Source: JAGQOZ01 sp041399205 (GTDB lineage Bacteria; Planctomycetota; Planctomycetia; Pirellulales; Pirellulaceae). Taken from it: 64,000 nucleotides of DNA. The stretch lies in the NCBI GenBank assembly GCA_041399205.1, contig JAWKTK010000032.1, positions 1 through 64,000 on the forward strand, given 5' to 3'. Numbering within the stretch: the stretch's first letter is position 1; each line of letters begins with the position of its first letter. The translations under genes and the position numbers were made by a program. Shown piece by piece: positions 26,362 through 36,416 of the stretch. A model generated the notes under the pieces. It was not told the DNA's origin. It saw only the letters and a program-made list of their open reading frames with translations, and ran no database searches.

Positions 26362-28494
26362 ATGTTCAATTTTCAATCACTCGTTCCCAGCCGAAGGTAC
26401 CGTTCTGGCGTACCGCCGCGGTCACGTCACTTGATTGGCTTGGAGAGTCTGGAAACGCGCAGCATGCTGGACGCGGGCGCCATGGCCAGTTTCTTGGCTG
26501 AAATGGAGTATGCACCCACCGAGATCGTCTCGCAAACCATCTGCGGCGAATTGGGCTGGGGCTGCGAAACGTTACCTTCGCCCGAGCCTTACATTTCGCC
26601 GGTCCTAGACGCTCGCTTGGGTTCGGACATTCATGCCGACAACTGGACCAACGCGACCGCTTTGCCGAATCGCGAAGGCATGACATTGGTTCGTTCCAAT
26701 ATTGACCACGCGGGAGATGTTGATTCGTTTCAGATTCAGGCGAAGGCAAGTTACGCGTTGGTCTCCGTGTTGCCCAACCAAAATGCGGTATCCCAGTTTC
26801 AATGGAATGTGGTGAATAGCGAAGGAGAGTCGCTGCTTCCGTTGGCGGATGTAGGTTATGTGAAGCTGTTTGATATGGCTGATAACGGCCTCTTTCACGT
26901 GCAAATCAGTGGTAATGTAGGCCAATATCAACTGCACGCATTTGATATCGCGAACGTGTTTGAGCCGCTGCCACCTTTCCAGCCGCAATTCGATAGTAAA
27001 CTGGGAGATGACATTCATCCGGACGAATTGGACGCAGAAACTACTGTTCGCATTCAAAACGCGACTCTGGTATCCAGCTATTTGGACGACATTGGCGATG
27101 TTGACGTGTTCCAAGTGAACGCCTCGGTGGATGGCTTACTGTTTGCCGACATGTACGGCCTGGAAGACGACTTGCAGCTAACGTGGTCTGTGTTGCATTC
27201 CGATGGAACTCTAGTAGCTGCGGCAGAAGCACCGCTGCAGCCATTACATGTAGAATTGGGCGGTCCCAATACCTACTACATTGCCATTCAAGGGTCCGGT
27301 GTTGGTTCGTATCAACTGTTTGCCGATTTCCATCCGCACTTTCCTAGCGTATCGGAAGGTGGTCCTGATTCCACCGAGGGTGCTGACGTTCATCCGGACG
27401 ACATTGAACCGCACGTGCAGACTATTTTGATGGAAGGCCAAACCGGCGTTGTTCATAGTTTTATTGACTTTGAAGACGACGTTGATGTCCATCGTTATGA
27501 AGCCAATACCGACGGCGACGCGATTGCATCTGTGTTTTCACCAGACGGCGACACCGAATTTGAAGTCAGCGTTAAGGACGAAGATGGAAACGACGTTTCG
27601 CTAAACGAAGATGGTTCGTTCCCCGTCGAAGTGGACGGAGTCTACTATATTTTCGTGACGGCATTGGATGGACAGTTCGGCGAATATGTGGTGAGCGTTT
27701 CTGAAATTGAATCGGACATCGAGGTGCCAAATGGCGGAGTGCCGCCCGAGGGGCCCGAAGTTGATATCAGCTTGGCCGAGCCTACCGAATTGAATGTGGG
27801 CCAAACCACTACCTTCACAGGGCAGGTGCTTTCCAATCAGTGGTTCTACCAGGCCATTGGCGCGTCCAGTCCTGGGACGTTGCAAGCGAGACTGACTTCG
27901 TCCAATCCGGTTGGCAATTGGGCATCTATCGCCGGAGATGTCACAGGCGACGGTGTGTTCAATTCGTCTGATTTGGTGCAAGTTTTCCAGGCCGGTCACT
28001 ATGAAGATGCCATCATCGGGAACTCGACGTGGGAGCAAGGCGACTGGAACGGCGATGGCGAATTTAATTCCAGCGACTTGGTGCTGGTCTTTCAAGCAGG
28101 TCTTTATTCGGCCGAGGAAACGGAGCTGGACGAGTTTGATTCGACTGCAGCAAGCAATCCTGGGTTCGAACCGGTCACTTGGTCTCTGGCCGCATGGGAT
28201 AGCGTTGGCGGGATTATCGAATCGATCGATGTGGCCTCGGGCGATTGGGTTGTCGTTCCGGGAATCACCATCCAGTCGAATGCACCGGTCCTACTGGGAA
28301 TCTCGTCTGATGCCACAACCGCGCAAGACTTTCAGTTGGAACTGCGGCTGATTGAATCCGACGCACAGCCGCCGCAAGTGACGGACGCAGACAACGTTCC
28401 ACCCACAGACAATCTCAACCGTCGAACGGATGAGATTGACCTACTCTTTGCACAGCTGGGAAAACCGATGCAGAATTGGTCAAGTGAGATGTAG
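26362..28494 (+). CDS. Large secreted protein with repeats and a dockerin-type domain
   Basis: A 710-residue protein. The N-terminus (RRYRSGVPPRSR then LIGLESLETRSML) matches the extended planctomycete export leader seen on giant surface proteins. Four strand-rich repeats follow, each with an Asp-His-Pro-Asp type segment (DIHPDELDAE, DVHPDDIEPH) and a DVD-x-F/H pair typical of bacterial pre-peptidase-like domains. At about 526-583 is a dockerin-type calcium-binding pair: GDVTGDGVFNSSDLVQVFQ and GDWNGDGEFNSSDLVLVFQ. The C-terminal 120 residues are unassigned. It probably sits on the cell surface or in the envelope. The same FNSSDLV-type wording recurs in the sugar dehydrogenase at 52443. A hairpin lies between its stop and the convergent oxidoreductase. 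Confidence 0.85.
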   Translation: MFNFQSLVPSRRYRSGVPPRSRHLIGLESLETRSMLDAGAMASFLAEMEYAPTEIVSQTICGELGWGCETLPSPEPYISPVLDARLGSDIHADNWTNATALPNREGMTLVRSNIDHAGDVDSFQIQAKASYALVSVLPNQNAVSQFQWNVVNSEGESLLPLADVGYVKLFDMADNGLFHVQISGNVGQYQLHAFDIANVFEPLPPFQPQFDSKLGDDIHPDELDAETTVRIQNATLVSSYLDDIGDVDVFQVNASVDGLLFADMYGLEDDLQLTWSVLHSDGTLVAAAEAPLQPLHVELGGPNTYYIAIQGSGVGSYQLFADFHPHFPSVSEGGPDSTEGADVHPDDIEPHVQTILMEGQTGVVHSFIDFEDDVDVHRYEANTDGDAIASVFSPDGDTEFEVSVKDEDGNDVSLNEDGSFPVEVDGVYYIFVTALDGQFGEYVVSVSEIESDIEVPNGGVPPEGPEVDISLAEPTELNVGQTTTFTGQVLSNQWFYQAIGASSPGTLQARLTSSNPVGNWASIAGDVTGDGVFNSSDLVQVFQAGHYEDAIIGNSTWEQGDWNGDGEFNSSDLVLVFQAGLYSAEETELDEFDSTAASNPGFEPVTWSLAAWDSVGGIIESIDVASGDWVVVPGITIQSNAPVLLGISSDATTAQDFQLELRLIESDAQPPQVTDADNVPPTDNLNRRTDEIDLLFAQLGKPMQNWSSEM

Positions 28495-28535
28495 CGTCAG
28501 GAAACTAAGCAAAAAATTTGTAGGCCAACAAGAAT

Positions 28536-28566
28536 GCCCTTCACCGAAATCAAATCAGTGAAGGGC
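28536..28566. terminator. Hairpin between convergent genes
   Basis: GCCCTTCAC (28536-28544) pairs perfectly with GTGAAGGGC (28558-28566) across 13 bases. The T-runs on either side are weak. It probably terminates one or both of the convergent dockerin and oxidoreductase transcripts. Confidence 0.55.
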
Positions 28567-28604
28567 GTTGTGTTAGAAAGCCGTGGCAAACTGCAGTTTG
28601 CAAA

Positions 28605-29915
28605 CTACGCGAATTTGGTTTTGCCTGGCGTCGCGACATCGTTGTAGTTGGCATTGTCCGGGAACGTCACATCGCCCCATTCGTAGGCAGTAGGCGTCAG
28701 ATCTTCTTGCGAATTCATCGCTTGTTCGCCATCAATCATTTGACCCGTGTAACAAGCCATACGTCCCATGATGGCCATCATCGTGCTCTTGGCCATGTAG
28801 TCCCCGTTATTGATGATATTGCCGCTACGAATGCCTGCGAACAGTTCTTTATGTTCTACGTCATACATACTTGGCTTGGGACCGTCATACGCCCAATTGG
28901 TTTCTCCTTCAATCTTGTTGGCAATCAATGTGGCCTTGCCTTTGGTGCCGTAAACAATGTCGTCCACATAGTTGTAGCAGCCTTGCATTTGCCGAGTGTA
29001 CGCGAAGGACTTGATCCCATTGGCGAATTCGTAGCAGACGGCATGGTGATCATAAATGTTGCCCCAACGATCGTCGGTTCGAACCTGACGACCACCTAGC
29101 CCAAAGCAACGCGCGGGGAGTTGGTCATTCATCAGCCAGACCGATTTATCCAGACTGTGAATGTGTTGTTCGTTGTTGTGGTCGCCCGAAAGCCACGTGA
29201 AGTACAGCCAGTTGCGAATCTGGTATTCCATTTCGCTCCATTCTGGCTTCCGACCTCGATGCCACAACGTTCCCGTCAAATAATTGGTGTGAATGGCAAT
29301 CACGTCACCAATCGCCCCATCCATGACTCGTTTCATGGTTTCTCGCACACCGTAGTCATATCGCCAGCACAAGCCGGAAACGATCGACAGATTTTTCTCT
29401 TTGGCCTTGGCGGTCGATTCCAAAACGCTGCGAACTCCCGGAGCATCCACGGCAACCGGCTTTTCACAAAAGACGTGCTTGCCGGCTTCGATGGCGGCGG
29501 CTAGATGACGAGGTCGAAAGTGAGGCGTGGCGGTCAGAATCACCACATCAATATCGGACTCCATCACTTTTTTGTATGCATCAAAACCGTGGAAACAAGC
29601 GTCCTCTTCCACAGCGAATTTTTCGCCCAGCCCGGCTGCTTCGGCTGAAGCTTGGATATTCTTCCGCGCCCCTAATACTCGATCTTCAAAGATATCGGCC
29701 ATGACCGTCATCTTAACGTTGTCGTCGGCCTTCAACGCATTAATTGCCGCACCGCTGCCTCGTCCGCCACAGCCAATCATGCCCACTTTCAACGTGTCAT
29801 TACCGGCAGCATGGACTTTGGGGACCATGGACAACGCAACCGCGCTACCGACGGCGGCCGAACCAGTTTTTAGAAATGAACGTCGTGCTTCCAATGAATT
29901 CTTGTCTTGAGGCAT
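28605..29915 (-). CDS. Tat-exported Gfo/Idh/MocA-family oxidoreductase
   Basis: A 436-residue protein with a twin-arginine signal (RRSFLK at residues 11-16, then a hydrophobic run ending VHAAG) and a Rossmann NAD(P)-binding start KVGMIGCGGRGSGAA. The family motif follows as HVFCEKPVA, holding the usual EKP. The C-terminal domain (GLCWRYDYGVRETM and further) is the substrate part. These enzymes oxidise or reduce sugars and related polyols with a tightly bound nicotinamide cofactor; Tat export suggests the protein folds with cofactor and works in the periplasm. Substrate unknown. The ATG at 29915 gives MPQDKNSLEA. It is common in planctomycetes with many paralogues. Confidence 0.93.
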   Translation of the reverse strand: MPQDKNSLEARRSFLKTGSAAVGSAVALSMVPKVHAAGNDTLKVGMIGCGGRGSGAAINALKADDNVKMTVMADIFEDRVLGARKNIQASAEAAGLGEKFAVEEDACFHGFDAYKKVMESDIDVVILTATPHFRPRHLAAAIEAGKHVFCEKPVAVDAPGVRSVLESTAKAKEKNLSIVSGLCWRYDYGVRETMKRVMDGAIGDVIAIHTNYLTGTLWHRGRKPEWSEMEYQIRNWLYFTWLSGDHNNEQHIHSLDKSVWLMNDQLPARCFGLGGRQVRTDDRWGNIYDHHAVCYEFANGIKSFAYTRQMQGCYNYVDDIVYGTKGKATLIANKIEGETNWAYDGPKPSMYDVEHKELFAGIRSGNIINNGDYMAKSTMMAIMGRMACYTGQMIDGEQAMNSQEDLTPTAYEWGDVTFPDNANYNDVATPGKTKFA

Positions 29916-30076
29916 TTCTCAATTCCTTAAGTGTGGAGGGAAACTTTCAAAGGCGGGAGTCGACACGGTTCAGGTCGACAATCTTGTTTATCACCGATTC
30001 ATTGAATATCGGCGACGACACAAGAAAATCTTACCGTCCCGAGACTCGCTTTGCCAGTTGCGGAAACCAACGGACG

Positions 30077-31221
30077 TTAAAGGCCTTGAATCAATTGGAC
30101 CATTTCTTCGTCCACTTGGTCTAGTTCGCCGAACGCATCGCGAAATTCTTGCAATCTTTGCGCCCGGGCTGTCTTGCCCCAAAGGAGGCTTCTGCTTCAT
30201 CGTGTTCATGTACTGCACGAATCCGTCCGAATTCGTGCGAAGCAGGTGATACACCAGCGACCAACTTTCCGCATAAGCCGCTTCGGCGGTTCGCGCATCA
30301 CGAAAACGTCCGTCCGTATTCAACAGTGTCACCAGCGAATGATCCGGACGTTCGCCCAGATACCGCTGCATTTGACCGAGCCGAGTTTCATTGATCGAAC
30401 CGATCGATCGCCAGCCTCGGGAACTATTGTCCGGCGATTCAAAGTACATGGCCAAACCTTCGTTCAACCAAACCGGAATATCGGCGAACCGCTGTTGCAT
30501 GCCGGTATTGAACACCAGTTGATGGGTCGCTTCATGGACGATAGTCGCCACGGTACGTTCCGCTTCAGGACGACTCAGGATTTGGCGAATATGCCGCAAA
30601 CTGCCTCGACTGCCACCCGCTTGTCGCAATTCATCCACGCCCGTCAAGTCGTACATGGTGATGCGATTGGTAGCCAAACTGTAGTAACCGATGATCGAAT
30701 TGACCGCGTCCTTCAATTCCGGCTTGCTGTATTCCGCGAAGGATGCTTGATCTTGAAACACCAAAGCCACCATCGGCGGCGTGGGCTCCAGTTCGATACC
30801 TCGCCGCTGCCAGTAATTATGGAAGCCGCGATAAAGTCGTTCAAACAAGCCGCCACACCACTGCATACGCTTTGGACGTGTTGTAACAAATGATGTAATG
30901 AGGCGTTTCATAGATTTGAAAACCAACAGGTACTTCTGACAATAGCTTGGCACTCAGTTGCTGTTTATCCAGAAGCTCAAACGGTTGGTCATCTGATGAT
31001 TTGGAAATCAGTTCGTCTGGTTGCACTACCCACAATTGACCATCAGGCAGATGCAACAGAAGACCTCCGTCCTGGGCTTCGACAACAACCTGACCATCGA
31101 CCTCGATCGTTTTTCCATGCCGAATCAGTTTGACGTGATCCACCGCGTGGGCGGCGTCAATCGTACTGGCGATCAGAAACAAGGTAGCCAAGTGTTGGAA
31201 CAACTTGTTGCAACGTTTCAT
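30077..31221 (-). pseudogene. DUF1570-type secreted metallopeptidase-like protein, frameshifted
   Basis: Pieces in three frames give one protein of about 380 residues. An N-terminal part from ATG 31221 has a signal peptide (LFQHLATLFLIASTIDAAHA) and a SH3-like strand region ending VGFQIYETPHYIICYNTSKA. The middle part (about 30860-30170) has FERLYRGFHNYWQRRG, then TIVHEATHQLVFNTG, the HExxH zinc motif, and WLNEGLAMYFES, which gives the third-ligand Glu. A C-terminal part RLQEFRDAFGELDQVDEE ends at 30077. The order fits DUF1570 proteins of planctomycetes, which resemble gluzincin peptidases. Breaks lie near 30870 and 30170. If these are true mutations the gene is dead; if sequencing errors, it is a normal secreted protein. 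Confidence 0.7.
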
Positions 31222-31568
31222 GGGCGGATCAATTCGACAGGAAGTGTTTCGGGCAAGCAACATCTTTGAAGTATAAGGTAAACGCCAGGTTCGCACGAAG
31301 ATCGTTTTCAGCGACGGCAAAGAATACCAGCGAATTCCTTCGCACGAATTCGCTGGCACGGTCTATGCGGGCATACTGATGCGAAACCTAGAAAAAAGCG
31401 ACTATTTCTGGGCGGATTCTCGCGTTTCGCACGAACGGGGCTTCGCGTAGAATACCATGTTGTTCGAACCGTTCTAAATACGAAAGTGCGTTCGGATCTT
31501 GCCTGGAAACCGACCCCGGTTCATCCCCGTCATTCGCCACGTGTTACTCGATTCAGGAGCCCGCCTCG
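31222..31568. other. Divergent intergenic region
   Basis: Lies between the DUF1570-like gene (minus) and the propeller gene (plus). No coding frame or structured element was recognised; it should contain both promoters. Confidence 0.3.
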
Positions 31569-32816
31569 ATGCGAATTCCACTTTTCGCCGTCATCCTTTC
31601 TGCATTGTTTCTTTCGCCTGCTGTGGCTGATTACTGGCAGCAGTGGCGAGGCCCTCGTGGAGACGGCACCGCGCCGCCAGGAGACTATCCTACGACGTGG
31701 AGCGACACTGAAAACGTGCTGTGGAAAATTCCCATGCCCGCGATGGGCGGCAGCACGCCGGTGGTCTGGGACAACCAAATCATAGTCACGGTTCCCAAAG
31801 GCAACCGAAATGCGGTGATGGCGTTTGATATGGACGGCCAACTTATGTGGGAAACACTGCTTGGCCTCGAGAAGCCCGGCAAACACAGGAAAGCCAGCGG
31901 CAGTAATCCTTCGCCCGTAACCGATGGCCAACATCTGTTTGTCTACTTCAAGAGCGGCGAATTCGCGTGTCTGGACCTCGAAGGCCATGTGGTCTGGAAG
32001 CAAAATCTCCAAGACAAATATGGCGAAGATACACTTTGGTGGGACCTAGGCACTTCGCCTGTCTTGACCGAACAGCACGTGGTGATCGCGTGCATTCAAA
32101 GTGGCCCTTCATACTTGGCAGCCTTCGACAAAGCGACAGGTGACGAAGTTTGGAAGGCAACGCGTGAATTTGACGCGCCCGAAGAAGCGAATCAAAGCTA
32201 TTCCACACCTAATGTAATCAAGCACAACGGCCAAGAACAATTGATTGTCCTGGGTGCCGATCACGTGAACGCCTACGACGCTAGGACGGGCGAAGAAATT
32301 TGGCGAATCGGAGGCCTGAACCCCGACGGCGAAAAGTTTTTTCGCTCCATTGCGTCGTCCGTGGTCGTAGGTGATATGGTGATCGCGCCGTATGCTCGAG
32401 GTACCACGTTGACGGCGATTCGGCTGGGCGGAGAAGGGGATGTCACGCAGTCGCGTATTGCGTGGAGCAAATCTGGGGTTTCTGCGGACGTACCCACGCC
32501 AGCGGCATTGAACAATCAGGTGATTATTTGTACAGATAAGGGTGAAGTTGTGTGTGTGAACGTGGCGTCAGGTGAACCGGCCTGGAGCGTACAGACACCC
32601 AAGAATCGAGATGCATTTAGCGCGTCGCCGATTGTGGTCGGTGATCGGATTTATGTTATTCGAGAAGATGCGAAGTCGTTTGTGATTGATGCCACAAAAC
32701 AGGAAGTCATTGGCGAAGGACAATTGGAAGGCCTTGCGGTCGCTTCGCCTGTGTTTGTTCAGAATCGCATCCTAATTCGCACCTCGGATTATTTGTACTG
32801 CATTGGAAAGAAATAA
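31569..32816 (+). CDS. Secreted PQQ-like beta-propeller protein
   Basis: A 415-residue exported protein with a Sec signal (MRIPLFAVILSALFLSPAVA) followed at once by DYWQQWRGPRGDGTA, the usual opening of planctomycete outer-membrane-assembly/PQQ-like propellers. Blade motifs with a Trp near a strand turn recur (DEVWKATREF, EEIWRIGGLNPDGE, EPAWSVQTPKN) in six to seven units over the whole length. Such proteins may bind a quinone cofactor or act as protein-interaction propellers; cofactor residues cannot be assigned. It lies seven bases upstream of the molybdenum-carrier-like gene and may be co-transcribed with it. Confidence 0.9.
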   Translation: MRIPLFAVILSALFLSPAVADYWQQWRGPRGDGTAPPGDYPTTWSDTENVLWKIPMPAMGGSTPVVWDNQIIVTVPKGNRNAVMAFDMDGQLMWETLLGLEKPGKHRKASGSNPSPVTDGQHLFVYFKSGEFACLDLEGHVVWKQNLQDKYGEDTLWWDLGTSPVLTEQHVVIACIQSGPSYLAAFDKATGDEVWKATREFDAPEEANQSYSTPNVIKHNGQEQLIVLGADHVNAYDARTGEEIWRIGGLNPDGEKFFRSIASSVVVGDMVIAPYARGTTLTAIRLGGEGDVTQSRIAWSKSGVSADVPTPAALNNQVIICTDKGEVVCVNVASGEPAWSVQTPKNRDAFSASPIVVGDRIYVIREDAKSFVIDATKQEVIGEGQLEGLAVASPVFVQNRILIRTSDYLYCIGKK

Positions 32817-32823
32817 TCAGCGA

Positions 32824-33300
32824 ATGCCACAACAACGTGCTCAACACCTTGTAGAACGTATCGTTTCCGGCGGTCAGACCGGCGTGGATCAGGCCGCGCT
32901 GGATGTGGCCATTGCATTGGGGATCCCGCATGGTGGCTGGTGTCCCAGAGGCCGAAGGAGCGAAGCGGGACGCATTCCCGATCGCTATCAATTGCAAGAG
33001 TGTGATTCGGAAAACTACCGCATTCGCACCGAACAAAACGTGATCGATAGCGACGGCACGTTGATTCTGTTTCGCAAAAAACTGACCGGCGGCACCAAGT
33101 TTACCTACAAACTGGCTGTCCAACACCAAAAGCCGCATCTGCTGGTCGATCTCGATTTTCCGCCTTCGCTCGACGACGTCGTCCAATGGATTCACGACCA
33201 ACAACTCCGTACGCTGAACGTCGCCGGTCCTCGTGAAAGCACTTCTCCCGGAATCGCTCAACAAGCTGCCTCGTTTCTGACGCAGATGTTTGACGAATAA
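32824..33300 (+). CDS. Putative molybdenum carrier protein (Rossmann-like)
   Basis: A 158-residue protein. The core ERIVSGGQTGVDQAALDVAI and GIPHGGWCPRGRRSEAGRIP is the signature of the putative molybdenum carrier family (MoCo_carrier), related to lysine decarboxylase-like Rossmann folds. TLILFRKKLTGGTKFT and NVAGPRESTSPGIAQQA complete the fold. The family binds molybdenum cofactor in a plant-algal homologue; bacterial roles are mostly unknown. No molybdoenzyme is adjacent. The gene starts seven bases after the propeller gene, and a strong palindrome follows it before the convergent aconitase gene. Confidence 0.85.
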   Translation: MPQQRAQHLVERIVSGGQTGVDQAALDVAIALGIPHGGWCPRGRRSEAGRIPDRYQLQECDSENYRIRTEQNVIDSDGTLILFRKKLTGGTKFTYKLAVQHQKPHLLVDLDFPPSLDDVVQWIHDQQLRTLNVAGPRESTSPGIAQQAASFLTQMFDE

Positions 33301-33326
33301 CGTTTCTCGCCGCCCCGCCACGCTTA

Positions 33327-33368
33327 ACGTACGTCAATATTGACGTACGTCAGGACCGACGTACGTCA
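33327..33368. repeat. 24-bp perfect palindrome plus a third copy of GACGTACGTCA
   Basis: The 24 bases at 33327-33350 form a perfect palindrome with half site ACGTACGTCAAT. The sequence GACGTACGTCA appears at 33342-33352 and again at 33358-33368. It lies between convergent genes, so it may be a two-way terminator or a protein-binding site. Confidence 0.65.
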
Positions 33369-33427
33369 AAACCAACGGCGATGCAAGAACAAACGATTCC
33401 GCAACTTCCATCACTCCCGTGCCCGAG

Positions 33428-36147
33428 CTACGACTTTAAAAGTTTTCGCAGCACGGTTTGCAGGATTCCGCCGTTGCGGTAGTAGTCCATTTCTACCGGA
33501 GTGTCGATGCGGACTGTGGCGTTGAACGTTTTCTTGGCACCATCGGCCGAGGTAGCGGTGACGGTGATTTGGCTACGAGGCTGCAAGGAATCGTCAACGG
33601 GAAAGTCGAAGGTTTCTTCGCCTGTCAGGCCCAGCGACTGCCATGTTTCTCCGCCGGCAAATTCCAGCGGCAAGACGCCCATGCCCACCAAGTTACTGCG
33701 GTGAATGCGTTCGTAACTAGCAGCAATGACCGCTCGAACACCCAGCAACTGCGTCCCCTTGGCTGCCCAGTCGCGACTACTGCCCGTACCGTATTCTGCG
33801 CCGGCCAAGACTACCAACGGCACGTTTTCTTCTTTGTATTTCATGGCCGCATCGTAGATGAACATCTGTTCGCCATCGGGCAGATGCCGAGTGATCCCGC
33901 CTTCGGTTCCCGGAGCCATTTGATTGCGGATGCGAATATTGGCAAACGTGCCTCGCAACATCACTCGATCATTGCCTCGTCGCGAACCATAACTATTGAA
34001 ATCCTTGGGATCCACACCGTTTTCCATCAGGTATTTGCCTGCGGGGCTGTTCTTGGCGATGGCACCGGCGGGCGAAATATGATCGGTGGTTACCGAATCG
34101 CCCAGTAGTGCTAGCACTCGAGCACCCGTGATCGCCGCAATCGGTTCGGGATCGGGCTTCAGGTCGACCATGAACGGCGGCTCTTGAATGTAGGTGCTGG
34201 ACGAATCCCATGCGTAAATGTCGCCGCCCGCTACATCGATCTGGTTCCAGCGCTCGTTGGATTCGAAGGCACTGCTGTATTGCTTGACGAACATTTCGGG
34301 CTGAACTGCTTGTTCGATCGCCGCGTCAATTTCTTCTCGAGTGGGCCAGATGTCTTTCAAATAGACATCGCTGCCGTCCGAACCTTTCCCCAGCGGTTCT
34401 GTGGCCAAATCCTTGGCGGTCGAACCGGCCAAAGCGTAAGCGACCACCAAAGGCGGACTGGCCAGGTAATTGGCCTTCACCAACGGGTTTACTCGGCCTT
34501 CAAAATTTCGATTGCCACTCAACACCGACGAAGCGACCAAATCACCTTCGTTGATGGCAGCCGCCACCGGTTCCGGCAGAGGTCCGCTGTTACCAATGCA
34601 TGTGGTGCAGCCATAACCTACCGTGTGAAAGCCCAACTTCTGCAACGGTTCGGTCAGACCGGCCTTTTCAATGTAATCCGTGACCACTCGAGACCCAGGA
34701 GCCAACGACGTTTTTACGTACGCAGGAACCTTTAATCCTTTTTCCGCCGCTTTCTTGGCAAGCAAACCGGCCGCTAACATGACGGACGGATTACTGGTGT
34801 TGGTGCAACTGGTAATCGCGGCGATCACCACGGCCCCATGCCCAATTTCTGTGGCATCACCATTGTTCTTGACGGTGCCGGTTTTGGCGAGATCCGCGTC
34901 GGATAGCGCAAAGCCTCGTTCCGCAATCGGTGCTCGCAGAGACTTATCAAACGTGGCTTTCATGGCATCCAACGCAACTCGATCCTGAGGCCGTTTGGGC
35001 CCAGCCAAAGATGGAACTACGGTGCTGATGTCCAAAGACAGCGTTATTGTGTAGGTAGGCACGGGTGACGAATCTTCGCGGAACAGCCCTTGAAGCTTGG
35101 TGTAGTTTTCTACCAATTGGACTTCGGCTTCGGTTCGGCCGGTCCGACGCAGATAATTCAACGTTTCCGCATCCACGGGAAAGAAGCCCATGGTGGCACC
35201 ATATTCCGGAGCCATATTGGCAATGGTCGCTCGATCTGCCAGCGACATGCTTGTCACGCCCGAACCGTAAAATTCGACGAATTTGCCGACCACGCCTTCT
35301 TTGCGAAGCTGTTCCGTCACAGTTAACACCATGTCCGTCGCGGTGGCTCCTGGGGCGAGCTTACCGGTTAATTCGAATCCGACCACTTCGGGCATCAACA
35401 TGTAAAGGGGTTGGCCCAACATGACGGCTTCCGCTTCGATACCACCAACGCCCCAGCCAACCACTCCCAAGCCGTTAATCATCGTAGTGTGGCTGTCGGT
35501 GCCGACCAGGGTGTCTGGAACCGCCACGTGACTGTCTCCATCGGGCCGCAGAAAAACACCTTTGGCCAAGAATTCCAGATTGACTTGATGCACAATACCA
35601 ACATTCGGCGGGACCGCTCGGAAATTGTCCAGTGCTTTCTGGCCCCAGCGTAGGAATTCGTATCGTTCTTTGTTGCGGCTGAATTCCAGTTCGACATTCA
35701 ATTCCAAGGCATTGTCCGTACCGAACCGATCGACCTGGACCGAATGATCAATCACCAAATCGACAGGAATGAGCGGATTGATTTTTTTGGGGTCGCCACC
35801 TAGTCTGCCCATGGCCGAACGCATGGCCGCCAAGTCAACCACCGCCGGCACGCCCGTGAAGTCCTGCAAGACCACTCGAGAAGGCATGAAGGGGATTTCC
35901 ACCTTGGCCGGTGAAGCCGCATTCCAATTGGCCAGATTTTTAACGTCTTCTTCCGTAACTACGTATCCATCGCAGTTCCTCAAAACCGCTTCCAAGAGGA
36001 CTCGGATGGAGTACGGCAGCTTACTGACAGGCCCCACGCCAGCGTCGGCTTCCAACTTATTCAGGCGATAGTATGTCGCTCTTTGAAGACGGGTACTGTA
36101 TCAAACGTGTCCTTTGCTCCAAATGCGTCAATCGGGCCGGTGGTCAT
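33428..36147 (-). CDS. acnA: Aconitate hydratase A, N-terminal frameshift
   Basis: The enzyme isomerises citrate and isocitrate in the TCA cycle. The main frame (to 36055) holds 875 residues with the substrate and cluster motifs: ITSCTNTSNPSVMLAAG (first Fe-S Cys), GYGCTTCIGNSGPL (the other two Cys), GTDSHTTMINGLGV and GTGSSRDWAAKG in the swivel domain. Homologues start some 30 residues earlier. That part is found in another frame from ATG 36147 (MTTGPIDAFGAKDTFDT), and the sequence rejoins as ATYYRLNKLEADAG, so one or more bases are missing near 36085. If real, a start inside the main frame would lack the first helix and strand. The product is otherwise complete and cytoplasmic. It is essential in most aerobes, so a sequencing indel is plausible. 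Confidence 0.9.
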
Positions 36148-36416
36148 TTTGGAAGTCTCTTTCAATGGGAAGATGGAAAGGAGGAACCTATTTTCTTCGA
36201 ATTTTATAGGCTTCCGGCTTCAGGCGGTAGGTCACATCAGCGGTCAATTCGGCACGACGGCGCGCTGCCAAAGGAGTTATTAAGGTCGCGAATCGCTGGG
36301 ACAACTTGGGAGCGCCGATATTCCTTGCGACATCGTCGATCTTGCCAGAGAAGATGATATCAGTACAGTATTCTTTCGCCGTCGTTTCACAAGCGAGATC
36401 AACGGAATGATGGTCT

